The position numbers and the translations under genes are program-made. Shown in pieces: positions 7,235 through 16,211 of a DNA stretch of 24,363 nt; the stretch's first letter is position 1; each line of letters begins with the position of its first letter. A model generated the notes under the pieces. It made no database searches. It was not told where the DNA came from and saw only the letters and a list, made by a program, of their open reading frames with translations. The stretch is from Chrysochromulina tobinii (taxonomy: Eukaryota > Haptophyta > Prymnesiales > Chrysochromulinaceae): positions 1 through 24,363 of the forward strand of contig JWZX01003256.1 of NCBI GenBank assembly GCA_001275005.1, given 5' to 3'.

Positions 7235-8924
7235 ATGCGCATGCGCGACGACAAGATCGACCACCATTCGCTTATCAAGAAGAAGAAGAAGAACAAGAAG
7301 AAAAAGGAGAAGAAGAAGGAGAAGAAGAGCCCGGCTCACCTTGCGCGAGAGCTGCCTTCTCCTCCAGTCGTATCTTCTTTGGCATGGAGCGCTGCGGCAC
7401 AAGTCATAGTATCTGAGTTGCTGGACGCTCGCACAGGCATGATTACCGATTGGCCCGTGCGCTACACTTCTCAGCGAGACTGTGCGACGTCCGCATCGAG
7501 CGCCGCGTCAGCATCTATCGAGGGTGCTCGGCTTCGGGCCGTGCGTCGACTGGGTGAGATTTTCCGTGTGCGCTGTGCAGTGGTGCGTGATGCTGGCACT
7601 GGCTTGTCTTTCTTGATGCTTCGGCAGAATCGTGGTTCACTTCACTGACGCACCACACGCCTCGAATCGCGCGCAGCTCGGCGGAAAATCTTGGTACGCC
7701 GCCTACGAGCATTGGCTGTGGGCGGCGCGAGCGCCCAGTGGTGTTCCAGCGTCACCAGCTTTCGTGCCCGTGCTTCCAGCTGTGCCATCCGACGCAGCGC
7801 AATCGGAGCTGCGAGCCAAGTTGGAAGCGAAAGGTATGGCAGCCGCGACGGCGCGTAAGACGTGCGACGACTTGGCCCTGCATGCAGCCAGCATGGAGCA
7901 GCAGCTCAGCGCGGAGGCGAGCGCGGCGAGCCATGGTCGATGGCCCAACGTTGTGGTGCGCGCGGAACGCCTCGCTCACGTGCCTGGATCGACGAGCGCA
8001 GCCTCCGCGCCAATATCTTTCACATCGGCTAGCAGCCTCGGTGGCGCCGATGCCGCCGATGCCGTCCGCACGAGCATGATATGCCTCACCTGCGCTGTGC
8101 CCTCCGGCGATGCAGATGAAGTCGTAGCGGTCGAGGTGACGGAAGCACATCTCGCGAAGCTCCGAGCCTTGTGGCAGTTGACGCAGACCTCCGCCGCCGC
8201 CGCGTCCGACACACACTTCTTCGAGGCTGCCTTCGCTGTGTTGGCACGGCTGCAGGCACTGCAGGGGGGGCACGAGCAGGCCGGTGGCATGCAGGCCGCC
8301 TGCCCGCCGCCCGCTTTTGACGTCCTGCGAGCGGATTTTGGAGTGACGATGGAGCTATTCGCCTCGCCACTCAACAGCCGCTTTCCGCGCTTTTGCTCAG
8401 CTGCCGCCGACGTGGACGCCCCCTTTGGCAGTCTGGGATCTTTCTTTCACTGCAGCCGCCTCTCCGGCGCCTTCGTCGCCAACCCGCCTTTTGAGTCGCA
8501 GACGGTGCACGCGATGGCGCAGCACATGGAGGCACTCCTCAGCGCTGCCGATGCGGCCGCGGGCGCGCTCACGATCGTGGTGATCGTGCCCGCGTGGCGC
8601 GAGCTGCCGGGCTGGCAAGCGCTCGCCAACTCGCCGCACCGCTCGTGTACCCTCAATCTCGAACGTGCCAAGCACTGCTACGTCGACGGCGGGCAGCACT
8701 ACGGCCGCCGCACGGCGGCAGGCCGTCTCTCGGCACTTCGGCTCTCCAACCACGAGACCAGCGTCTTCTTTTTACAGAGCGCACGCGCCGCCGTGGAGGC
8801 GCCGCCCACGCAGGCCAAGCAGCAGCGGCTCGCGAGGGCGTTCCTGGCGGGCCTCACTCCGGGGACTGGGCAACCCGATCCAGAGTGGGTGCACCCGGCG
8901 CCCCCGTCACCGCCTGAACCCTGA
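7235..8924 (+). CDS. PCIF1: PCIF1/CAPAM-like cap m6Am methyltransferase
   Basis: The C-terminal part (bases about 8320-8800) matches the PCIF1 catalytic region, which N6-methylates 2'-O-methyladenosine next to the mRNA cap. Visible landmarks are FGVTMELFASPLN, the CSAAADVDAPFGS stretch, the catalytic NPPF at 8481-8492 (VANPPFESQ), IVVIVPAWRE, and SVFFLQ. The N-terminus from ATG 7235 is a short acidic piece and then a lysine run coded by AAG/AAA/GAG repeats at 7278-7330, a probable nuclear signal. The two halves lie in different frames. The first runs through DWPVRYTSQRD to about 7540-7582 and the second is clearly coding from about 7677. An intron is inferred: GTGCGT donors at 7541 or 7583 with the AG at 7675-7676 keep the frame, but the junction is unresolved. 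No WW domain is seen, unlike animal PCIF1. Confidence 0.85.
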
Positions 8925-9637
8925 AACGGTTGATGCGCGTTGAGGGTTGAGCTCTTGAGGTGAGGTGTGAGGTGAATGGTCTTGCCGCTTGCGGCTTGGA
9001 AAAGTTCTTTATAGTTTATTCTACTTTCTGTTTCTCGGTGAAAAGTGTAAGTGACGATCTTGCCGCGGTTCGCGAATCGCGTTCAGTAAATCGACTACGT
9101 CAACTTTATAAGGCTGCCTGAAAGCTGAACGTCGTCCTTCGCGTCTTGACTCTTGTCACCGTCGTTCAGATTTACTTCGCACACGTCGCCCACGGACTGC
9201 ACCTTTGCATTCGATTCGAATTTCGACGTCCACCGCTCACGTCATCGTAAATTATCGCAGGAGAGTCCCATGTGTGTGTCCGGGACCGGGTTGGGCCGCA
9301 TGCAGCCACATGGCGTCGCCGCCCCACACCTTGTCCGGTCGTTAGGAACCCGCCCGGACTCCCTCCCGCGTCGTCCCCTTTAGTGCCGTGCCCTCAGTTC
9401 CCATCGCCTCGTCGTCAGTGACGCACCTTACCATCTGTATGGTCTGCGCCTCCCTTCCCCCCAATGCCCTCCAGGCTGGCCCGCGCTGCCTCACTGGAGC
9501 CCCCTCCCCCTCCCCCCTCTTGTCACCCCCCACCGACTCTCCTCTCGGCAGCGTCGGTCCCCGTGGGATGCAGACGGATCGCAGTTCGGGCGAGCCGTCG
9601 CAGGCGAGTGAGTTCAGGCGGCCTGTGGGGAAACAGT
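8925..9637. other. Convergent intergenic region
   Basis: This is 713 bp between the PCIF1-like stop and the stop of the TOG-domain gene. Bases about 8995-9120 are AT-richer and probably 3' UTR. The rest is C/T-rich with scattered short open frames that show no domain or codon signal. No RNA gene or repeat was recognised. Confidence 0.5.
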
Positions 9638-12586
9638 TCAGGCGGCCCCAGGCTCGAGCCGCTTGACGAGGGCGAGCTGCGAGCGCGTGAAGCCGTTACG
9701 CAGAGCCTCGGCCGCCGCCGGGAAGCGAGAATGCAACGCCCAGAACGCGCGCCCCGCCGCCTCGCGAGCTTTGACATCCGAATCCGCGGTCAAGCGGCCG
9801 AGAGCCTTGGCGGTTTCACCCACCACGCGCTCGGAGATCGGGGCTCCCTGCGCGATCGCAGCCGCGAGGCTGTCGCACACCGCGCGGCGCGTCTGCGCGT
9901 GCTTGTCGCTCGAATGGTGCAGCAGGCACGCGAGCAATGGCGGTGTCGGCACCGTCTCTGCGACGAGCAGCGCCACCGTCGACGACGAGTTCGCGATGAC
10001 CTTGACCACGTTGCATGCGTTGTGGAGGAGCGACGGCAGCAGCGCCGTCACGAGCGGTGCGATCGCCCTCCCGTGCGCCTTGAGCAGCGCCGTGACCACA
10101 TCGCACGCCACGCGCACCACTGAGGAGCGAAGGTCCTCAAGTTGAGAGGCGAGGGGACGACTCACTGCCTCCTGGACCCATTCGAGAACCTCCTCGTCTG
10201 CCGCGCGTTGGAACAGCGGCAGCAGCTCCTGCAGCGCGGCGGTGCGCGCCTCCCACTGCTCGTGTGCCTCCGTCGCGGCCTTGCTCAGTTTGGTGGCCGC
10301 CTCGCGGGAGATCAGTGGCGCACATGTGGTGTGAATCTCCGCGAGCAGCGCACGCAACGACGCCGGTGGCGCGGCAGTGGTGCCGGCCGCAGCCACGGGG
10401 GCAGAGGGCGCTGGACGGGCCGTCAGGCTGCCCACGACAGCGCCCGGGGCGTTCACGCACGCCATCTCCACCCGCTTCTCTCCGCGCGCGCTCTGACTGC
10501 CCGCGACAGCGCCCGAGGCAGCGAGTGCCAAGGTGCCCGGGATAGCGCCCGCAGATGGTGACGCCCGTAGCGCAGGGGTCGTAGTGCGACCGGTAGGGGC
10601 AGCGGCGGGGCTGCTCTTGGCTGCAGCCGAGGTGGTGGTGGCGGCGTACGGCGGCGACCGCGCGACGCGAGGCGTCAGGCGCGCCTGGGACGGCGCCTGG
10701 GACGGCGCCTGGGACGGCGCCTTCGTCAAAGTTGGCCTGGCGCTCAGTGACTCTGCTACTGCTGCCGCCGCCGCTGGGATTGCATCCGTCATCGGCTCGA
10801 CGTTCGCTGACAGCAGCGCACGCGCGAGCGCACCGTGGGCCGTCTCCCGTGCCGCGTAGCGCTGGGGGTCTTTGGTCACCGCAGTGATCGCGTCTTCAAT
10901 GTCTTCCTCCTCCAGGCCTTTCTCTCGCAGAGCCGTTCGCAGCTGTGCCTCGGCGTTGGAAAGGATGGCCGCTGCCTCGATCGCCGCATCGGCAGCAGCC
11001 ACATCTGCCTCTGTGAACGGCACTGCAGTGAACGGCACATCGGCCTCTGCGACCGCGTCCGCCTTCGCCTCCGCCACGGGTGGTGGCGGGGGTGGTGCAG
11101 CAGGTAGGACCTCGAGCGCCGCTGCCGCCTCGAGCGCCGCGGCCGCCTCCGCCGCCAACGCACTGGTCGCGGCGTCAGCAGCAAAGGCGTCATCAGCAAA
11201 GGCGTCATCGTCGAACGTCGACGTCGGCGGCGGCGGCGGCGGCGTGTTTTCAACGGTGAAGCTGCGGCGGCTGTCGGCGGCCAAAGGGGCATTGACGGCG
11301 GCGGCGGTGGCGGAAGCGACGCCGAGCGGTGCTGGCGACGTCTTGTTGCGCTTGAGTGCCGATTGGGGCCGAGGGCTGCGGGCGACAAGCGGCTGCATCG
11401 GCGCTTCGTCACCTTCGGAGCGGCGAGTGCGCGCCTTCGGCCTCGCCGGGCTGAGCTCGGGCGAGGGCGAGGCCCCGCATTCGCCCTGGCGGCTCGATGT
11501 CGGCGCGTCGGCCGCGGCGGTGGCCCGCGGTGACTTGCGCGGCGAAGGCAGCACGCCCGCCGGCGAGCGGACGGCCGGTGTGCGCTTAGGGCCGATCGCG
11601 CGGCCGGACTTACTTGGCGAGGAAGCGCCGTCCCGAGCGCCGGCGGGGACGGGTGCGGGGTCTGCAGCAGTGGGCTCGGCAGAGGCGGGCGCAGCGCTGG
11701 TCAGCGCGTCGGCCGGCTTTCTCATCGCTGGTGGCGTTGGTCCCCCCTTGGCAGGACTGAAGGTGATCAGGGCCGGACTAAAAGCGATCAAGTCCGCTGA
11801 CGCCGTCGTCGCTGGTGGCGGTGTGGCAGCGGCGGCGACGTCGGCGACGGTGGGACGCAGGGGCGACGGCAACGTGTCGACCAGGGGCAGTCCGGTGAGC
11901 AGATCGGCGACAGCAGCGGGAGCCGTTGTAGACGTTGCGGAAGCACCCTCGGTGGCATCGGCGGTATCCGGCTGGGCGGCGACGGGCTCCGCATCAGGCT
12001 CTTCACGCCCCGAGTCGTCCATTGGCACCTGCACCGCAAGCTGCGGTGACGCTCGGCGAGTGCCCGGAGCCACCACCTCCTTGCGGGTCGAACTCGCGGT
12101 CGTTGGCCGGAGGTAGTTTGGCACTCCACGGGCGCTTAAGGGCAGCACTGTGGACGAAGCAGATGTGGGAGGCCGCGCGATCGGGTTGTGGCGCGCCGTG
12201 CCATGAGATGAGTGCTTTCCTGCACTGCTCACCTTGCCGCCCGACGCCGCATTCTCCAACGCGCGATTCGAGTGCGCGCGCTGCAGGACCCGCTCGGCTG
12301 CCGCAACTGATGGGGAAGGCGCCGCCCGAGGGGTACGCTCGACGGGAAGTGGCTGCGGTTCGACCTCAGCGTCCCAGCTGAGATCGGGCGGCGCAGACGA
12401 GGGCGATGGAGCGCCCGGAACGGCCTTCATCTCATTCCAGCGCGCCGAGATTGAGGCCGCCGCACCGCTTGACCCTTCCATGGACTGGTTTGTAAACAAA
12501 CGCGGTAAGCAGCCTGTGGGGTTTAGATTCTCTGCAACGTTGCCCCCAAACCGTGATGAATTGAGAGGAAGACGTGTGGTTGCCAT
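9638..12586 (-). CDS. CLASP-like TOG-domain protein with long disordered N-terminus
   Basis: A 982-residue single-frame protein starting at a true ATG. About residues 1-740 are low complexity, rich in Ala, Pro, Ser and basic residues with many S/T-P sites. They include a proline run, DDDAFADDAFA repeats and an APSQ triplet repeat. About residues 550-600 (LRTALREKGLEEEDIEDAI) form a small helical patch of unknown type. Residues about 744-970 form a TOG/CLASP_N-type HEAT array: EQWEARTAALQEL opens the first repeat, and LEDLRSSVVRVACDVVTAL is the typical second-repeat signature. TOG domains bind tubulin, and basic S/P-rich linkers bind the microtubule lattice, so a microtubule-associated role is inferred. 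Only one TOG array is visible, against several in animal CLASP. Its start is 116 bp from that of TIM9, head-to-head. Confidence 0.75.
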   Translation of the reverse strand: MATTRLPLNSSRFGGNVAENLNPTGCLPRLFTNQSMEGSSGAAASISARWNEMKAVPGAPSPSSAPPDLSWDAEVEPQPLPVERTPRAAPSPSVAAAERVLQRAHSNRALENAASGGKVSSAGKHSSHGTARHNPIARPPTSASSTVLPLSARGVPNYLRPTTASSTRKEVVAPGTRRASPQLAVQVPMDDSGREEPDAEPVAAQPDTADATEGASATSTTAPAAVADLLTGLPLVDTLPSPLRPTVADVAAAATPPPATTASADLIAFSPALITFSPAKGGPTPPAMRKPADALTSAAPASAEPTAADPAPVPAGARDGASSPSKSGRAIGPKRTPAVRSPAGVLPSPRKSPRATAAADAPTSSRQGECGASPSPELSPARPKARTRRSEGDEAPMQPLVARSPRPQSALKRNKTSPAPLGVASATAAAVNAPLAADSRRSFTVENTPPPPPPTSTFDDDAFADDAFAADAATSALAAEAAAALEAAAALEVLPAAPPPPPPVAEAKADAVAEADVPFTAVPFTEADVAAADAAIEAAAILSNAEAQLRTALREKGLEEEDIEDAITAVTKDPQRYAARETAHGALARALLSANVEPMTDAIPAAAAAVAESLSARPTLTKAPSQAPSQAPSQARLTPRVARSPPYAATTTSAAAKSSPAAAPTGRTTTPALRASPSAGAIPGTLALAASGAVAGSQSARGEKRVEMACVNAPGAVVGSLTARPAPSAPVAAAGTTAAPPASLRALLAEIHTTCAPLISREAATKLSKAATEAHEQWEARTAALQELLPLFQRAADEEVLEWVQEAVSRPLASQLEDLRSSVVRVACDVVTALLKAHGRAIAPLVTALLPSLLHNACNVVKVIANSSSTVALLVAETVPTPPLLACLLHHSSDKHAQTRRAVCDSLAAAIAQGAPISERVVGETAKALGRLTADSDVKAREAAGRAFWALHSRFPAAAEALRNGFTRSQLALVKRLEPGAA
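10681..10722 (-). repeat. 12-bp triplet repeat coding APSQ
   Basis: Three perfect copies of gcgcctgggacg plus a partial fourth lie inside the TOG-domain gene. Read on the minus strand they give tandem APSQ units. This is an in-frame microsatellite in the disordered region. Confidence 0.85.
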
Positions 12587-12702
12587 CTACAGACTGGACT
12601 AACCCCAACCATAACTTAATCGCGACTGATGACGCTGCTCATCGCCCCCCGAGCCACGCTCGCTCGCTCGCGGTCGGTGTACGCGCGGTCGGCACCGTCT
12701 AC
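12587..12702. promoter_or_regulatory. Divergent promoter region of TOG-domain gene and TIM9
   Basis: Only 116 bp separates the two opposing ATGs, the shortest of the five divergent gaps. No shared 32-bp element is seen here. The part near 12600-12625 is AT-richer. Confidence 0.5.
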
Positions 12703-13187
12703 ATGAACTTTCTCGTTGGGCAGCTGCAGGGTCCTTCGGAGGCGGAGAAGCAAGGTGTGCGCATGGTGACGCGGAGCATTCTCATCCGTGTCCTTGGGTG
12801 ACCTTGCGTGCATGTCTTGCGACCGCCTCGCGCTAATGCTCTCGACTGGCGCATGACTACGCGAGGAAGATTGAGCGCTCTCATCATACGCCATGCACTC
12901 ACATGTGAGCACCCGCACGCCTTGTTCCTGCAGCCGCCATTCAAAAGCTTGACGAGCTGCAGGTGAAGGACACGCTGCGCATGATCAACAACATGGTCGA
13001 GCTCTGCTTCAGCGAATGCGTGGTCGGCTTCCGCTCCAAGGCGCTGACGGCGCCCGAGGAGAAATGCATCTCGACGTGCGCCGAGAAGTTCCTCAAGCAC
13101 TCGGGCCGCGTCGGACAGCGCTTTGGCGAGCTGTGGATGGCGGAGCAGCAGGCGCAGCAGGCGCAGATGAGCGGAACGGGGAGGTAG
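12703..13187 (+). CDS. TIM9: Mitochondrial small TIM chaperone Tim9 (one intron)
   Basis: Splicing 12703-12754 to 12934-13187 gives a 101-residue protein. The 179-bp intron at 12755-12933 starts GTGTGC and ends CTGCAG, is phase 1, and joins ...EAEKQ to AAIQKLDELQ. The exon 2 frame alone has no ATG start. The protein has the twin CX3C motif (CFSEC and CISTC) with 15 residues between the pairs, as in Tim9 rather than Tim10. It also has the Tim9-like FRSKALTAPEEKC spacer and a later RFGEL. Tim9-Tim10 hexamers carry hydrophobic precursors across the mitochondrial intermembrane space, and the CX3C pairs form the fold-holding disulphides. Both the length and the lack of a presequence fit the family. 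Confidence 0.88.
12755..12933 (+). other. Intron of TIM9
   Basis: A GT-AG intron of 179 bp is inferred from frame and domain continuity. The upstream exon codes the N-terminal segment and the downstream exon starts just before the first helix of the small-TIM fold. Confidence 0.8.
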
Positions 13188-13553
13188 CCAAATCGCACAG
13201 CAGGCAGCTCCGGAGAGCCGAGATGGCATCACCCATCGGAGAGATACGCACGCGCATCTCTCTTCGCCCAGCGTATGGGTGTGGGTGCGAACTGGCGCGA
13301 AAGAGACACGCGTTTCGCGGTAATTAATCGCAGAGAGCGCGCGCAGGCGGCCCTGACGGGCGCGCGGCTGCAAGCGCGAGATCAGTGGAGATACCGGGTC
13401 GGCGAATATGTTTTTGGCAGGCTTCTGATGATTTATGTGAATCCCGAAATGCAGGCTCTGCACTTCTCACACACATCATAACAGCACAGCGTCGCGATTC
13501 TCTAAATCATTTCAGGTGCTTCCGGTATTCATCCTTAAGGTATTCATCCTTAT
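13188..13553. repeat. Convergent 3' region with 15-bp tandem repeat
   Basis: This 366-bp gap lies between the TIM9 stop and the stop of the small minus-strand gene. No gene is visible. At 13524-13553 the unit ggtattcatcctta(a/t) occurs twice in tandem. A third partial copy (tattcatcc) runs over the stop codon at 13554-13556, so the repeat forms the very end of the minus-strand reading frame. Confidence 0.65.
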
Positions 13554-14042
13554 TCATCCACTGCGTCCAAACATGTTGAAGAGGTTGAATACCTTCGTGC
13601 CTTGCTCCACGACCACGCCCTTGCGCCCAAGAGGTTCGTCACTCTCTGCACGCACGACGCCTATTCGAACAGGCAGGCCCAACGCTTGTGAAAGCTGAAG
13701 GTAACCACCGAACGCCATACAGCCTTCGACGAGGTCGTCACGGCCGTGGAAGCTCAGCTCTTTATAGTTGAGCGGAGAGGGCAGGGACTCATCGTCGAGG
13801 CTACCCTCAGGGTATGTGGTCGCGATGTGCTCGCGAATGGCGATCTCAAGCGACTCGACAGTAAGGTACTTGGCGGCCATCATCGTGGTGCCCAAGGCGC
13901 GGGGCGCGACGAGTGGGCCTGTGGTGAGATCTGCTGCCTTGGATGACACCACGGTAATGATGGAGCTGCACGGGCGCATTACCCTTGAGTCGATTGCAAA
14001 GCCAGAGCACGAGACCAGCAGGAGGAGCGCGGTTGAGTGCAT
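13554..14042 (-). CDS. Small putative plastid-targeted protein, unknown function
   Basis: A 162-residue protein from the ATG at 14042; the frame is open upstream to 14348 but only with a TTG start and poor composition. The N-terminus (MHSTALLLLVSCSGFAID) is a signal peptide. It is followed by a Ser/Thr/Ala-rich, basic and acid-poor stretch to about residue 55. This is the bipartite layout used for plastids of secondary origin, where a Phe near the cleavage site is typical. The mature part (about residues 58-162) is compact, with EIAIREHIATTYPEG, SPLNYKELSFHGRDDLVEG and a final FNLFNMFGRSG. I do not recognise the family. Plastid targeting is inference; a secreted protein is the alternative. 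It is head-to-head with the TPR gene. Confidence 0.7.
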   Translation of the reverse strand: MHSTALLLLVSCSGFAIDSRVMRPCSSIITVVSSKAADLTTGPLVAPRALGTTMMAAKYLTVESLEIAIREHIATTYPEGSLDDESLPSPLNYKELSFHGRDDLVEGCMAFGGYLQLSQALGLPVRIGVVRAESDEPLGRKGVVVEQGTKVFNLFNMFGRSG

Positions 14043-14304
14043 CGCAGGCAGAAGACGCTTGAGATTACCCGATTTAGATATGTTCCTATGATCTAGTGAG
14101 GTGCCAAGGGTTCCGCGTAACCTTACTTGAAGTTGTCGGGGCACGCTCGAAACGGAATTCGGATCCCTCGTCTTTCTTGGCTTCACGAGACGTGAGGCAC
14201 GAGCGGTCGCCGTGCACGGTCGCCGATCCGCGGGCCCCCTCGGCGTGGGAGTCGGAGCGATTGTCGGAGCCTTTGATTTTGCCCTCCGGAGCTTGCCGGC
14301 GAGC
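14043..14304. promoter_or_regulatory. Divergent promoter region of plastid-type and TPR genes
   Basis: A 262-bp gap between opposing ATGs. Open frames read into it from both genes, but only with non-ATG starts. No copy of the 32-bp element is seen. Confidence 0.45.
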
Positions 14305-15920
14305 ATGGGTGCCGGTGCCTCGACCTCGCTCCCGGAGCTTGTTGACAAGCATCAGGCCAAGACCGCGGCTGGCGACAGGTTTGACGAAGCCGCCTTTGAC
14401 GCCGCCGCGGTGGACGGCAGAGTCCCGCGTGAGGTGCTCCTCAAGGCGGCAGGTCTTGAGGCACTTGATAAGCCTGCAGCAACAACTGGCGCCGCGTCGA
14501 GCTTTCTCGCCAGCAATAGGCGAAACCCACCAGCCATGCCCATGGCGGGAGAGCACGCGGCCGGCGTGCTGGGCCAGTACGATAAGGAAGTGGTCACGGC
14601 CGCGCTCTCGTTGCAGCATGTGACTCGCGGCGACGGCTTCCTTGGCGCAGAGGTGCGTAAAAGCACGGACTCCGAGTCCCTCTTCGCCGCCACGTGGGGC
14701 AGCATCGGGCGTGGCGAGCTGCGCGAGGCGAAGCAGTCGATCGACAGCGCACTGCTGCTCGACCCGGCGAATGAAAAGTTCTATTACACGCGGGCACTGA
14801 TCTACGCTCGCACGGCGGAATGGCGGTGGGCGCTTGCCGACTACACGCAATACCTGAATCTCACTCAGATCGTGGCGGGCCCGCAACTCGCCAACGCCTA
14901 CTACTCGCGCGCGCTCTGTCTGGCCAAGCTCGGCCATCGGCTGCAAGCGCTGCGTGACCTCGACCGTTGCATAAAAGTGGGGCCGACGGACGAGCAGGTG
15001 ACAGATAAGGATGCGTCGCTCGTGCCGTGCGCGGTGGTGGCACGCTACGCGATGATCTCGGCCGACCCGGAGATGGGCTTGCAGGCCGCCAAGGAGGCGG
15101 CGGACGAGGCGGCGGCGGCGAAGCGTAAACAAGCCAGCTCGGAGGCGGCTGCGGGCGGCACTGACCGTAGTTCACAAGATACAGTATACGAGGGCCAGTG
15201 CTGGCAGGTGGCAATCCACGGATTTGGAGGGATGCATCGAACGCGCCCTGGCGAGCCGCAAGACGACCGCTGCTCCTCGATCGAACACGCGAGCAAGTAG
15301 TGGACAAGTACTACTTTTATCAGCCGTCGACAGTCATCGAGGCGAAGCGCCTGATACTCGAGGCACGCGTGGCCAATGTGAACATGGATCTCGTGCGTGA
15401 GACTTTGCGTGTGCAGCTGGTGCACGCGCTGCGATGGGGCCACACGTTGCTGATCCGTCTCACGAACACTGCAGCCGACTTTGCGAATGCGTACTGCCAT
15501 CCCGACTATTTTCCTCTCGAGGTCTTCGATCCGAGCACGCATCCGACCAGCCAGGACGCGAGTTCCTCTCCGGTGTGGAAGCGTGTGGTGCGTGAGTCCG
15601 ACATGGATGCGAGCAAGACCTTTACCGTGCCGAGCACCTTCCGCGTCGTCCTCTCGAGCACCTTCCCGCCCGATAAGTATGAGAGGTACCTCACAGAGAG
15701 CTTGCCCTTGGCGAAGCTGCAGCCGGCGCACCTCATCGACCCGAGCAAGGGGTCCGGCGCCGATGCAACCCCGCTGCTCAAAGGGCAAATCGCTGGGGAG
15801 CAGCTCAAAGGCGATCGCACATCTCTCGTCTTGCAAGGCTGGGGGAAGGGACCCGGACCCGACGAGAACCCGGCCGGCCGGCCGATGGGGATGTGCGACA
15901 CCATTGCCGGTATGTCGTGA
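14305..15920 (+). CDS. N-myristoylatable TPR protein with dynein-AAA-like C-terminal region
   Basis: The first ATG in frame gives MGAGAS, a good N-myristoylation signal (Gly2, Ser6). Residues about 125-226 form three TPR-like helical hairpins (including NEKFYYTRALIYARTAEWRWALADY and NAYYSRALCLAKLGHRLQALRDLD without the full spans). A charged helix follows to about 287. The frame then changes. A 41-bp GT-AG intron at 15167-15207 restores it exactly, giving 524 residues, though another junction is possible. The second exon contains RRPLLLDRTREQV, VHALRWGHTLLIRL and STFRVVLSSTFPPD...LPLAKLQP. That order of motifs resembles the AAA5-type region of dynein heavy chains, without a Walker A. A membrane-tethered scaffold is inferred. 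A GTATGT donor at 15910 just before the stop means further exons cannot be excluded. Confidence 0.6.
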
Positions 15921-16071
15921 TCGGAGCGGTACCGCGCAGTCTTCATGGCCTCGCATGCATTCGGCCTCGCATGTATTGCCCGTCGGATCTCGCGCGCGCC
16001 AGACGCGGCTGGCCGCCATAGGCCGCCAGCCAACGCCAAAGACAACCCCAAACGACGGTGCCGCGTGTGGT

Positions 16072-16166
16072 GTCTGTGGGAGTCCCTGATGAGGGAGCTC
16101 ATCAGCCTGCAATGAGGGAGGCAATCAGCATGCAATGAGGGAGGCCACAGGTCTGTGGGAGTCCCT
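16072..16166. repeat. Nested direct repeats between TPR and membrane-protein genes
   Basis: A 16-base sequence (gtctgtgggagtccct) occurs perfectly at 16072-16087 and 16151-16166. Between them is a 23-bp tandem pair (16101-16123 and 16124-16146, 21 of 23 identical) built on atcagc-tgcaatgagggaggc. The 290-bp region 15921-16211 otherwise holds no gene; if the TPR gene splices at 15910, it would be intron. Confidence 0.75.
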
Positions 16167-16211
16167 CCCATGGCCACGCCCATTGCACGCCATGGCGTGG
16201 TCGTGGCCGTT

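Noticed and set aside
10872-12116. Long plus-strand open frame (414 codons) opposite the TOG-domain gene
   Set aside because: It is Ala/Gly/Ser/Arg low complexity, as expected from the antisense of the Pro/Ala/Ser-rich disordered region, and has no domain. The opposite strand has a TOG domain and a true ATG.
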